Positions 32,741 through 43,648 of a DNA stretch of 64,000 nucleotides are shown piece by piece. The notes under the pieces were generated by a model. It ran no database searches and had not been told where the DNA came from. It saw nothing but the letters and a program-made list of their open reading frames with translations. The translations under genes were made by a program, and so were the position numbers. Numbering within the stretch: position 1 is the stretch's first letter; every line of letters starts with the position of its first letter. The stretch covers positions 40,588,741-40,652,740 of the forward strand of contig ML681990.1 in the NCBI GenBank assembly GCA_007922195.1, in the 5' to 3' direction. The DNA comes from Podocnemis expansa (taxonomy: Eukaryota > Chordata > Testudines > Podocnemididae).

Positions 32741-34674
32741 GATGATGCTGCATCTGACAATGTTAGGGTTAAAAGTCTGTGTTCTGGAGTCTTAGAAATT
32801 CATCAGACTTATGTGTTAAGCATGACAAAAGTAGTAACAGTATTTATTTTACATTGTTGTGTAAATAGGGGTTTGATAGCTATCTCTGGTGTCTAATTAA
32901 ATATGTCCTTTATTAATCACTACTTACAGTCTTCAAGTCCTAAAACTCAAGTACACTTGCACAATTATATCGTAAAGTGTGGTTCAGACTACTGCATCTG
33001 GGGGTCTCACTTCACTTCAGTTTGTTCTTATATCTTATTGACTGACTGTTGACAGCCCACCCCTTCTATACCTGAGAAGACATGACTGACAACATTCTAG
33101 GAGCTTCAAGGAAAACGCCGTTTTCAGAAAGTCTGGAAGTTCCTCAAGATTCTACGAAGCTCCAGCACATTCTAGGAGCTTAGTGAAAAATGAATCCACA
33201 TACAGAATACCTGAAAGTGTTTACTTCAACCATTCTATTTTCCCTTTTGTCGCTAACAATAAAAACAGCACCCTGTGCCTGGCTTTCCCCACAACTAGCC
33301 CCCCAAGTGGTTGCTTGGGTGATTTGCCCCGAAATTTGACTCTGGAGGTGCCTGTTTGTGGAATTCTCTGTGCTGGTTCTACAGTTGGCCAGGATGGGTG
33401 TGACTGAGCCAAATAGGAGCCATGAAGCCACTGATGATCAAATGTCCCCACTACACTGCACAGGGACTATACTGAAGTCCTGTACTCTTCTCTGATGTGA
33501 TGCCCTCTTACTTCACTGTCATACAGCCCCAATCAATCTGGTTTTATGTGGATGGAGTGAAGGTCAGCCTCGTGTTGTGAACCTCAACGGTAAGTATTTA
33601 GATTTTGTTTGTTTGTTTAAACACAGTGTATGAAGACTATAGGCAGCACAGGAAAATGTTGCAGTGCTAGTACATCTATTTAGTACGTTTAATCTTGTCT
33701 ATACATCTGAGTTTTGTTCCACTCTCATGGCCATGTTGCCTGAGATTACAAATTCATGACAAGCAGGACACTTCTTTTAAAACATTCTTTCAACCTGCAA
33801 ACATGACAACATTAAAGCTGACTTTGAGGCATTAATAGTTACATTTTCTCCACATAATATAATAACAGGTTACAGAAGAGAGCGCTATATTAGCCCTGTG
33901 TTCTTTTCCTGTTATATATCCAGTTTTTTCACAATACAGGGAAAAATAGGTCTCCCACCATCAACATAATTTATTTGGTGTGTTTATTGGATTTCTTAGG
34001 CTTCTATTTCCTGCTCTTTAGTTGACTTTCGGTTTTATATTTTCAACTTAGTATCAAATATCAGTGGCTTTTCTACTGTGCAATGTCTTTTTCCTGTTAT
34101 TCTATCTGAATTGCGAGGCCCTCGCCTCACAGTTACTGGTAGAATATTGTTCTCACAACACCTTTGTGAAGTAAAGAAGGAGTAGCCTCATTTTGCAAAT
34201 AGTGAATTGAGACACAAGGGTGGATTAACTGAGGAGCGTGTGACTGAACCAGGAAATATATCGATCTCCTTAGTCCCCTGTCCAGTTAAAATCATCTGCT
34301 AGCACATACTTCTTGCCTCAATTAACTTTAATTAATACATCTATTAATATTAGCATTTTAGTAGTGCAACACATTGGTGTGACTCACTCCTGAGTTGTTA
34401 TGAGTCATCATGTCAAAGATCCATTTGATAAGATACCATGGATTAACATGACAATTCATAATGGCTGTGAAGCAATCAAATGTGTATTCACAATATAAAA
34501 TTTTCTAAAGTAGAAAAAATAGTAAAATTTTCAGCCACGCTTTTCCTCATGTCCATTTACCATGCAAGTCATAAGACTTACTTCAGCAATAGATAAGATC
34601 TGTAGGCAAAAGCTTTGCCTGCACACACTGATACAAAGAGTGTTAGGGAATGCTATTGTTGCTCCAACTATTTC
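32741..34674. other. Long single-copy stretch
   Basis: No recognised gene or repeat. Antiparallel frames near 33180-33451 have no motif. Confidence 0.45.
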
Positions 34675-34775
34675 CCTGGTCGTGGACAAGGACGTCATTG
34701 TTCTAAGTGCTGTACAAACACAGAACAAAAAGATGGTTTGTGCCCCAAAGAACTTACAATCTAAATAGAAGACAA
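34675..34775 (-). mobile_element. L2 LINE 3-prime end fragment
   Basis: GTGCTGTACAAACACAGAAC and CCCCAAAGAACTTACAATC are the reverse complement of the L2-type 3-prime tail known to me from reptile genomes. About 100 bp survive. Confidence 0.6.
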
Positions 34776-36620
34776 GAGAGAACAAGTGAATATAGACAGA
34801 TGGCAGCACAAGAAGGAAGATGTGAAACAATGATGAGTGTGACGGCTACCTGGATCCTGCTAACTTATATTTCTATGGTCTAAATCCTGATGGTTGTGTA
34901 CAACTAAAGTATGTTGTTAGAATTCTGTGACTGTGTCACGTCTGGTTAACAGCCTCCTAATCCTTTGTCTGTGCTCGCTTTCGCCTATGTCTGTCACAGT
35001 CATAAGCTGTGGAAGGAAAAGTTAACAAAGCTGCCATGTTCTAGAGTCAGAAGATCATCTATGCTGTCACAATTGTGTATGCTTTAGCTGGGCAAAAGTA
35101 TTGATTCACAATGCATGATTCATTTGTAACTAGGATTAAAAATAGTTATTTAGCTTGTAATTAAGACTCATGTTGTGTTGACATGATCTGAGCATGTTTT
35201 TTAATACTATCTTGATTGTCACATTGTGGATTTAGCTTCCCTGAACTTCTGAAACATACTCATTTCTTCACTGCTACCCTGCGTTCTACATACATTCTTT
35301 TTATAATATTTCTGTTTAACAGAACTATACACAGTGGGAATGCACTGGATGCTACTTTTTTGCTTTTGGACAGTAGTTAACTAATCAAATTTCATGTGTA
35401 CTTGAATGGTTGCTACCCTAAGGAGTTAAATATTTAGCTTGTACTTAGCTTCTGCCTGCAGTGTGATTCATACAGCAGAACCTGGCACACACGTAAAGTT
35501 CCATTGACTTCAGTAGGGCTTTTTGTGCATGCAAGGGTCCATTGATGTGGATCCAATAGCAGACTCAAGTCCTAGTGGATAGTCAGTGGGATGTGAAGAT
35601 TTGTGTTAACTAGAGCTGGGAGGAAAGTGGAATTTTTTCCCCCCACTATTTATTCAGTATTTTGGGACTTCAAAAGGGCATGTTTTTCTGCAGGATTATA
35701 TTGATATAAAATTATTACAAACTTCATAACAAAGTAAATTTTCCCCAGGAGGGTCTAATAATCTTGTTTCGACCATGTGAAAATCCATTTTGTTCACTAA
35801 TAGCCCTAAATAAACAATGCAAGCTCCCTTCCATATACCTTATTAGTTACTTCCAAAGTGAAGTTTCACTATTAAATAGATAATCTCTCTACCAAAAAGA
35901 AAATAAATCCTCTAAAATAGCACTATTACAAAAGCAATTTTCAATAAAACATGCAATTTCCTCTCTATCTAGCTGTAAGCTAAAAGAAACACTGAAAATA
36001 TCCCCTGCTGAGTTCAAAGACTGGTAAGAGAAAATGGGGGTTCCAGAACAGTGGCATAACCTCCTCACAGTGAGGAGAATTCAGAGAGTTCCAGTGGAAG
36101 TTGTTCGTTAGCGTGCACATCTCCCCCAGTCTGCTAAATAGAGGCCAAAACTGAAAACATCTGTTCCAAATGAAGCCCCCTCAGAACTACAGTCATGCAT
36201 GTGATCTTTAAATGTTGTGGAATAGATAAATATCAGCTTATTGTTTATATCATAAATAGTAATGATAATTTCCCTAACTCCTGAGGATTATTATGCTGTC
36301 TAGATTGCATCTGGAGAAGCAACTGATGGAAGGTTATAAGAAAGATTATGGAAAGCAGCCTTCCATTTTATACTTCCTTAACCCCATCCTGTTCCTAGCC
36401 TTTTCTTTCTTTTTTTTTTTTTTTTTTTAACTATAACCCACCCTTGTGTGTCTCTGATGTATAAATTAAAGCCACACAGAGCTCATTAAAAGCTGAAAAA
36501 AAATTGCGAACATTCTTTCAATTTTTTGTGTGGCTGTATAATTTTTTTTTTAAGTTAGCTAAAAATATAATTCAGAAAATGCTGACCGGGTTTAACACTG
36601 ACACCATTCTTTCTCTCCCT
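34776..36620. other. Long single-copy stretch
   Basis: No gene supported. About 35490-35530 carries CCATTGACTTCAGTAGGGC wording typical of old interspersed fragments; about 35610-35720 resembles the AT-rich repeat of 12020. A poly-T run lies at about 36410-36429. Confidence 0.45.
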
Positions 36621-36625
36621 GTATA

Positions 36626-36679
<54 letters not shown>

Positions 36680-36686
36680 TGTATAC
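36621..36686. repeat. (TG)n(TA)n microsatellite
   Basis: A short TG run changes into an almost pure TA run broken by two TGTA units. It gives the Tyr/Ile/Val-rich frame at 36504-36722, which is not a gene. Confidence 0.9.
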
Positions 36687-36904
36687 TACCACTATAATTT
36701 AATTTGGTATTTATTTTTCTAGCTTGTTTTTAACTATATTTACTGCCTCCTACTAACATTAACTTCCCCTTTGTCCCTTCTGGCCACTATTAATATGAGA
36801 ACCTTATTCTCTGCAGCTCCTGCCATCTGTAACTGCCTTCCTGTATGTCTCTTTGCATCACTGCCTTTCCATCTCATTTCAAATCTGAGTTGTTGTTGTT
36901 TTAA

Positions 36905-37200
36905 ATTTTATTTTTATTACAGTAGTGCCTGGAGGCCTCAGCTAGGAACAGAACCCTATTATATTAGGCACTATACAAGCAAATAGTATGAGACTGTACC
37001 TCCTCTGAAGCATTTTAAATCAAATTGATAAGGCAGACAAAGAGTGGGAGAGTGGAAATGTTATCCTTATTTTACAGAAGAACAAGTAAGGCACAAAGAA
37101 AAATAAGTGACTAACTCAAGGTTGCACAGGATGTGACAGAGAGACTAATTGAATCCAGATGTCAGTTCAGTGTCTGAACCACAAGATCATTCTTCCTCTC
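36905..37200 (-). mobile_element. MIR-like SINE with L2-type tail
   Basis: About 37070-37200 (TTTTACAGAAGAACAAGTAA, GACTAACTCAAGGTTGCACA) is antisense to the MIR core; about 36912-37010 (ACAGTAGTGCCTGGAGGCC, TTAGGCACTATACAAGC) is antisense to an L2-like tail. Core then tail, reading the minus strand, is the expected MIR order. Confidence 0.65.
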
Positions 37201-37683
37201 TTTCAGAGTGGTTCTCTTTCTCCTCACCTGTACATCTCCTTTTTCTCTTCCTCTTATTTGTTAATGTTGAGTCTTTAAGTCTGAAGCTATATGTTATGCC
37301 TCTGTAAAATACTTTGGCTTGCAAGTGGCATTAATGAAGAGATCCAGTTAACATGTTTGTAATTAGAGGGCACTTCTGGTCTCTACCATTATGGTAAGTG
37401 CATAAAATTCATGTGTTTCTTGAATTTCCCAGATGTCATTGCCTAATTCAGCTTGAATCTATGCATTGGTCGATACGGGACACTGTATCTTATTTTTATC
37501 CAATGTGCAGGTGTTCTTTTGATGCTCATAATAAGGGTCTTTATGTTTGTGTCTTCAAATGCAAAGAAACATGCTAAAGGAATTGCTGTAAGAAAGAAGT
37601 TTGTGTCAGAAATATTATGTAGGTTGCCCTGCTAAGCAGGACAAATACCTTTTAAACAGGTGGTTCTAACTCATGAGCTGCAT
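37201..37683. other. Single-copy sequence ending in a hAT left end
   Basis: CAGGTGGTTCTAACTCATG at 37658 resembles a CAGTGGTTCTCAA-type hAT end and is cut by the MITE starting at 37684. Otherwise nothing supported. Confidence 0.4.
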
Positions 37684-37870
37684 GGCTATGTCTACACTGG
37701 CAAATTAGTCCAGATTAAGGAGGCTTAATCCGGACTAATTTAGCCCATGGCCACACTAGTCTTTCCTTTGTTCGAACTAAGAAATTTCTTACTTTGGACT
37801 AAGGAGTGCTTAGTTCGAGCTAGTTACTACCAGCCCTTAGTTCAGACTAACCACCTTAGTTCAAATGTTC
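37684..37870. mobile_element. Family M MITE, TTCGAACTAA subfamily, truncated right
   Basis: Starts GGCTATGTCTACACTGGC; interior words TTAATCCGGACTAATTTAG, TTTGTTCGAACTAAG and TTAGTTCAGACTAACC. No right terminal repeat, so the right border is approximate. Confidence 0.7.
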
Positions 37871-39294
37871 TTATGAGCTAAGTCTGGCTTTAATACAGAA
37901 ATAAAACCTCCTCTGACTACACATTCTACTTTTCACATGCCACACCACTCTGCAACCATGTGGGGTATCATCAAACAATCACACCCATACTTGATGGGGG
38001 CCACATCCTGAAAGAAATCTTTTCTGACCCCCTGCTTCTGGCCTCCATATCTCCCCCCATCTTCTCCAAACCCATAATTGAAAGGAAGTCCTCCACCAAC
38101 TCAAAGCAATGCTAGACTCTGCCAGAACAACATACGTAAAACTTGAAGACAGATCTTCATTCTTACAATGATTAATACATCTCAAGACATACCATTCAAG
38201 AGCCAAGGATGCTACCCATAAATATTGTATCGTGACATGTGGTGTACCTCATCCAGTGCACTAGATGACCCAATATCAACTATGTGAGTGAAACTGGACA
38301 ATCACTATGCTCTCAAATTAACTCACATAGAAAACTGATAAGAGACAAGAACATCATATCACCCATGGACAAACACCTTTCACAAAACAAAACCTCATAG
38401 TCCTCATCATCAAATAAAACCTGCAGAACACATTCAAAAGATGAAACTAGGTGATTAAATTTATAAGTTGTTCATTGACACTAAAAAGCATGATCTTAAT
38501 AAAGATGTTATGGCTTATTACAACAATTTGCAACCCACAAACCTGCTTCCCTTCTATGGCTGCAGGAGTATTCATCTTGAATGGTCCCTTAGAATTTGTA
38601 TTCACTACTTATGCTAAACAATCTGTTCCCTAATATTTAGCAGCTGTGACAAACCAAGTACCTTTTCCAGACTTGAAGAAGAGTTCTCTGTAGTTTGAAA
38701 TCTTGTCTCTTTTACCAACAGACATCAGCCCAATAAAAGTATGATATCGCATACTTTGCCATTCTCAGTGTATGACTGACCTTCTGGAAGCAGCCTTAGG
38801 CTTAGCCGAATGACTGGTCAACACTTAAAACTTAACTTAACCTAGCTACATTGCTCTGGGCTGTGTAAAAATGTCATACCTTATACAATGTAGTTAGGTT
38901 GACCTACCACCCCACTATAGAGTCTTCTATCTACATAACTGTTGCCTCTTGAGGTGCTAAATTTACTATAGCCATGGAAGAAATCCTTTTGTCAGTAAAG
39001 GTCTCTACTACAGTGGTGTAGTTGCAGATGTGCCACAGCAGTGCTTGTAGTGTAGAAATAGCCTTTGCTGGCCTTTAGCATTCTACTGTTGGGCTCCCCT
39101 TACCCTCTAAATGAAAGGAAGAGTTCTGTATGGGTGATTTTTTCTTAAATTATCATGTATCTCAGAAAAAAACTCCAGTGATAATGGATTTGTTTCCAAG
39201 CTTTAATAATCATTACAGTCCAAAGATGTATTAGGAATGGCTTATATTCTTCTCATCCTATTATCCTCCCCATCTTCTTATTGTTGATAGTATT
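37871..39294. other. Single-copy sequence with a worn MITE-like segment
   Basis: About 38815-39065 carries ACTTAACCTAGCTACATTGC, GTTGACCTACC and GTAGTGTAGAAATAGCC, an older relative of MITEs with GTCTACAC-like ends. No gene. Confidence 0.4.
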
Positions 39295-40330
39295 ATTATT
39301 TCTATTACCTTAGTTGTAGTAACCCCACTCATGAATGAGGATCCCACTGTGACTGATGCTGTACAAACACAGAAAAGTAGTTCCAAAGGGGTAGCTATGT
39401 TAGTCTAGTTCAGCAAAACAAACAAGGAGTCTCGTGGCACATCTAAAGAATAGCAAATTTATTTATCGCATGAGCTTTCGTAGGCAAAAAAATCCCATTT
39501 CATCAGGTGTTTGAAGAGTCTTTGAAGTGGGATTTTTCTCCCATAAAAGCTCATACAATAAATACATTTGTTAGTCTTTAAAAGTGCCACAAGACTCCTT
39601 GTTTGTTTTACAGTAAAGAATTGTGGTTCCTAGCGCAGAGAATTTACAAAATAAATGTAAGTCAAGAGACAATAGATAGATATGGACAGACAGGTGGTCA
39701 ATATGATCAGCAATGGTGTCAGGACACCTGTGATGTAATCATTGTCAAGACTTCTATGGGTATCCTGAAGAGGGCAGTTGTAAGGAGGGATCTGAGGGAA
39801 GATAATGAAGTAGCTTTGCAGCTGTTCATGTGATGCTCTTATTAAGTATGCAGGACGGAGCAAGAGAAAACAATGTAGGTGCTTGTTTGAAAATTTGGCT
39901 TGATACTGAATGAGAGTTGATAGATAGAGTGGGTATTGGTCAGGAAGGGTCTTGGAAATGAAGACAAGTAGGTTCTGTCTGATGTGATAAAGAAGAAGGA
40001 GCCAGTCAATGGACAAATTCAAAGAAGCGTGACAAGGTCAAAGCAGGAGAGTGATCTTTACAGGAGCACTCTGAATGGGAATGGGTAGAGAAAGATTGCA
40101 CTTGTCAAGGCTGGAGAGAAGGATGGTGCAATAATCAAGATGCAAGTTAATGAGATCCTAAACATGGGTTTGGCTTTGCAACTAGACAGGAAAGGCCATA
40201 TCTTAGATATATTCTAAAAAAGGAATTTGCAAGATTTAGACATAGCCCTGGAGAATAGTCTAAAACAAGGATGATGTCCAGGTTACAGGCAGGATGGTGG
40301 TTTTATCCACAGTGATCAAGACAGAAGGTT
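39295..40330 (-). pseudogene. L2-type LINE, reverse transcriptase C-terminus and 3-prime tail
   Basis: On the minus strand the coding relic includes LDYCTILLSSLDKCNL and then DWLLLLYHIRQNLLVFISKT, matching the LDYCN-LLSGL and HWLPLLYRI-type blocks downstream of the catalytic centre in L2 reverse transcriptases. The 130-codon minus frame 40022-39630 is part of it; upstream stops and shifts show decay. The L2-type tail follows at about 39640-39300 and is split by the PLE at 39378-39609. The 5-prime part is missing. Confidence 0.7.
39378..39609. mobile_element. Palindromic PLE terminal-repeat copy inside the L2 tail
   Basis: Starts TAGTTCCAAAGGGGTAGC and ends CAAGACTCCTTGTTTGTTTT. Flanks ACAGAAAAG (39369-39377) and ACAGTAAAG (39610-39618) match at eight of nine bases. 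The minus strand keeps CTGATGA (39506-39500), an imperfect hairpin, and GAAA (39479-39476). The host L2 tail continues on both sides. Confidence 0.85.
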
Positions 40331-40985
40331 AAGGGAAGAATTTGGCAAGAAAGATTAAGAGGCCTGTTTTAGTAATGTTAAGTCTAAGCTTATGGTTATG
40401 GCTCGCCATCCATGAGGGAAGTTAAAAACCCAAACCGAATGGTAATATTTTCTTTTCCTGTTTTGTGTGCCTTTCCACTTCCACAATATATATGGAAATA
40501 GGAAAAGAAATGTCCATGGCTGTTTTTCATTATTGCCAATAGTGATCAAACCAGAATAATATTTTTAATATTTCTGGGCTGAATTCTAGACCAAAAATTA
40601 TTTATATCTATACTTTTGGATGCCTTTTCAATCTTCTGGACTTTTTGAAGTTACACCATTGTTACTCTAAATTCCTACTTTGTTTGTTCATGTCTGTTGC
40701 ACTATTAGGAGAGCCATGAAACTATTACGATACTGGAAATTTTAAAGGAATAAAGCTATATGTACCTTTGCTAAATGATGAATAAAGTGGAAGTGATAAC
40801 TATCTGTAGTACTGTATTTTAAAATTATATACTCAAGAGGGATAGGCAGCATTTACTGTAAAAAAAAAAAAAGACTTGTAACTAAGAAGAATGAAATAAT
40901 ATTAAGACAATAGTCCACAAACTATCTTTCATGGACCACTTTTGGTTCACAAGCACTTCCTGGGGGGGGTCTTTAGAGAGCTGGC
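40331..40985. other. Single-copy sequence
   Basis: No gene. A poly-A run lies near 40859-40872 and a G-run near 40962-40969; CCACAAACTATCTTTCATGG near 40916 is faintly hAT-like. Confidence 0.4.
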
Positions 40986-41555
40986 AGCAGGGCTGGATTA
41001 AGACATGCTGAGGCCCTAAACTAAGTCAAGATTCAGAGGCTACATACCATTAAAAAAAAAAGAGAGAAAAAAATGTATTACATTATAATAGAAAGGGTAA
41101 GGAGGCCCCTCACAATGGATATGTCTATACTGGAGCCATAAGTTGATTCAAGCAGGCTAAAGTTGATGTAAACAACTCCCTGGCCACATTTGGAGTTCAT
41201 TAAGTCGACTTAAGCACTTGCCTAAGTCAGCTTAAATAACTCTTACCCTTAAAGTCAACTTTAAAGGTTAAGTTGACTTTATTAAGTTGACACAACAAAA
41301 TGTGGCCGTTAAATTTGACTTAATAAAGTCAACTTAAGGCATGTCAGCCATTTAAGCTGATGTTATAAAGTCAACTTAAGGCAGGGGACCCATTTAAAGT
41401 TGACTTAAACAAATGAGGACTCTCTAAGTCGACTTAATAAAGTTGACTTTAAGTTGCCCTTATTAAGTCAGCTTACCTGAGACCTCTAGTGTAGACATAG
41501 CCAATGTGAGGCCATAAGCCATGGCTTACTTGGCTTGTGCCTAAATCTGGCATTG
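40986..41555. mobile_element. hAT-type MITE hosting a family M insertion
   Basis: CAGGGCTGGATTAAGACATG opens it and CTTGTGCCTAAATCTGGC lies near its right end. GGCCCCTCACAAT and AATGTGAGGCCATAAGCC meet when the MITE at 41117-41502 is removed, giving a plausible continuous hAT sequence. Outer duplications were not resolved. Confidence 0.55.
41117..41502. mobile_element. Family M MITE, AAGTCGACTTAA subfamily
   Basis: Ends GGATATGTCTATACTGGAGC and CTAGTGTAGACATAGCC with a perfect 3-bp duplication AAT (41114-41116, 41503-41505); 386 bp. The interior is almost wholly TTAAGTCGACTT-type words and their CpG-decayed forms (AAGTTGACTT, AAGTCAACTT). Confidence 0.9.
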
Positions 41556-42135
41556 GCTGGTAGGTAACTTGCTGCTTTCTCTTTGCTTCTGCACTGTGAA
41601 GAAAAGTTTGCACTCTATACACCTGCAAAGCAGCTGGAAAAAATAGGAGTCAACACTGCCTTCACTTTTGGATGCTCTTCCACAGAGAAGGAGAGGAAAC
41701 GAGAGATGACAGCATCACTAGAACAAGAGCTGCCAGTGTGACCAATGTTGTCAAAGGGATGTCCAAAGGAACAGGAGAATTAGGAACCAGACAGCATGGC
41801 CAGAAGAGTGGAGAAAGAGGACAACCAGCTAATTAGAAAACAGAATCTCCAGAAAAACAGGGGAGAGGAGAACCAGCTAGTTGAGCCACATGAAGGTGAC
41901 AATTAGCACTGCAGAAGTACAGGAAGGCAGAGGAGAAGGGGAGCAGGTTTTAGAGAAAAAAAAGCAGGCTTCTGGAAAAAAGACCAACAGATGGAAGTGG
42001 GAGATACAATGAAGGGTACAAGAAGACAGGATGAAATCTCTCTCTTCACAAAGCACCAATCTTTAAAATATAGAAGTATTATACCTTTCCATAAAAACAG
42101 TCATTGTAGCTCCACAGGGATGCTTGTGACTGTGA
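41556..42135. other. Single-copy sequence, purine-rich
   Basis: GAGGAGA/AGAAAA-rich plus strand at about 41690-42000. No gene. Confidence 0.4.
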
Positions 42136-42730
42136 GGGTATGGCCACACACACTTCTTATTTCGAAACAACAGAGGTTGTTTCGAAATAAGAAGTGCCAT
42201 GGCCACACGACGCACGGCCATTTCGAAACAAGCAAACAGCTTGTTTCGAAATGGCCGTGTTCCTCCTGAAACAACTTAAACCTCGTTTCCTGTCGAAACA
42301 GAGTTGTTTCAAAAGGGAGGTTTCGAAACAGCCCTGTTTGGACATGTTGTCCCCGCCCCACACACACACCCCTGGCAGGAGCGTCGGCGCGGGGATTCCG
42401 TGCCGGCGCTCACTCCGGCCCTGGCAGCAGCGGTCTCCAGCCGTGCGCCGGGGCCACGCCCCCAGGTTTGGGGGCAAGGGGGGGCTTTAAAGCCCCCGGG
42501 GTGAGGCGCCCCCCTGCCTTCTCGTGGTGGGTGCCTGCAGCCCCTGCTTTAGCCCGCCGGTGCCTGCAATTCCCCTCCCCAGGCGGAATAGCAGGTCCAC
42601 ACGCTGCCTTATTTCGAGGCCAAAGTTTTTTGTCCTCGAAATAAGTTGTTTCGAAATAATATGTTATTTCGAAACAGCTTGTTTCGAAACCTCTTGTTTC
42701 GAAACAAGCCCTCCCCGTGTGAACATAGCC
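42136..42730. mobile_element. Young family M MITE, TTTCGAAACA subfamily, CpG-rich core
   Basis: Ends GGGTATGGCCACACACAC and GTGTGAACATAGCC with a perfect 3-bp duplication TGA (42133-42135, 42731-42733); 595 bp. Many TTTCGAAA words keep their CpG, and the core (about 42350-42600) is rich in CpG (GGAGCGTCGGCGCGGGG). Frames through it lack motifs. Confidence 0.9.
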
Positions 42731-42733
42731 TGA

Positions 42734-43266
42734 ATGGGAGAGGAGTGTTTCTGTATAATAACAAATGAGAAGGGAGCTGATTGTCATGGGTCTCTAATAA
42801 GAAATGATAGACACTGTGCTAGACCATCAGAACCCCTCTGTTAAAAAGAAAGAGTTCCATAGAATTCTGTGAGGAAAAGGACAGTGAAGCCTACAAAGTA
42901 GTAATGTTGCAGTTGTTGAAGAGAATGGGAGTTCGGCTATTGATTTCATTTATAGCTCAAACCCTGTGCAGCTCCATTGACTTCAATGGAGTTACACGAG
43001 CTGCAAATGAGGGCCTAATGTGGCTCCTCAGATATGGAATATGGAAGTCTGTTGCTGAATTATTTAAAATTAGCCCCAAAATAGTTCTATGAATCATGCC
43101 ATAGAAAGTAATTCTGCATTCACTGGGTCACTAACAGGGGTGAAATCCTGGGTCCCTTGGAGTCAATGGGATTTTACCCTCTGAGTTCTATGGAACTGGA
43201 ATTTCATCTTAAGTTTTTTTCACCTTCGACTTCTGTGATTATATAGTCTGACTCTCACCGCTCTTA
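42734..43266. other. Single-copy sequence with old interspersed fragments
   Basis: CCATTGACTTCAATGGAG near 42974 and GGTGAAATCCTGGGTCCC near 43139 are of the kind common in old reptile repeats. Confidence 0.4.
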
Positions 43267-43648
43267 GGGTATGTCTACACTGGAGCCTTAGGTTGACTTA
43301 ACCTTCCTTAAGTTGACCCAAGGAACACTCTGGCCATGTTTGAAATTTATTAAATTGTCTTAAGGGCTTCCTTAAGTCGACTTAATAAGACCATCTGTTA
43401 AGGTCAGCTTAACAATTAAATTGACTTTATTATGTTGACTTAAGCCAATGTGGATTAAGGCAGTGTGGAGTTTAAGTCGACTCTGTTAAATCGACATAAG
43501 CTAGTGTGGCCACAGGCAGTTGGGACTCTGTAAATTGACTAAATAGGAGTGTGGGCACTCTAAGTCAACTTAACAAGGTCGACTTTAAGTTGACTTGCAT
43601 TCGACCTTGTTAAGTCAACTCAACTGAACCTCCAGTGTAGACATACCC
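43267..43648. mobile_element. Family M MITE, AAGTCGACTTAA subfamily
   Basis: Ends GGGTATGTCTACACTGGAGC and CTCCAGTGTAGACATACCC, 382 bp, a long near-perfect inverted pair. Interior words TTAAGTCGACTT, TTAAGTTGACC and AATCGACATAAG. Flanks TTA and CTT do not match. Close to 41117-41502 in length and wording. Confidence 0.9.

Noticed and set aside
36504..36722. 72-codon frame
   Set aside because: Produced by the TG/TA microsatellite.
42345..42600. CpG island promoter
   Set aside because: The CpG-rich stretch is wholly inside a young MITE with a perfect target duplication; no exon adjoins.
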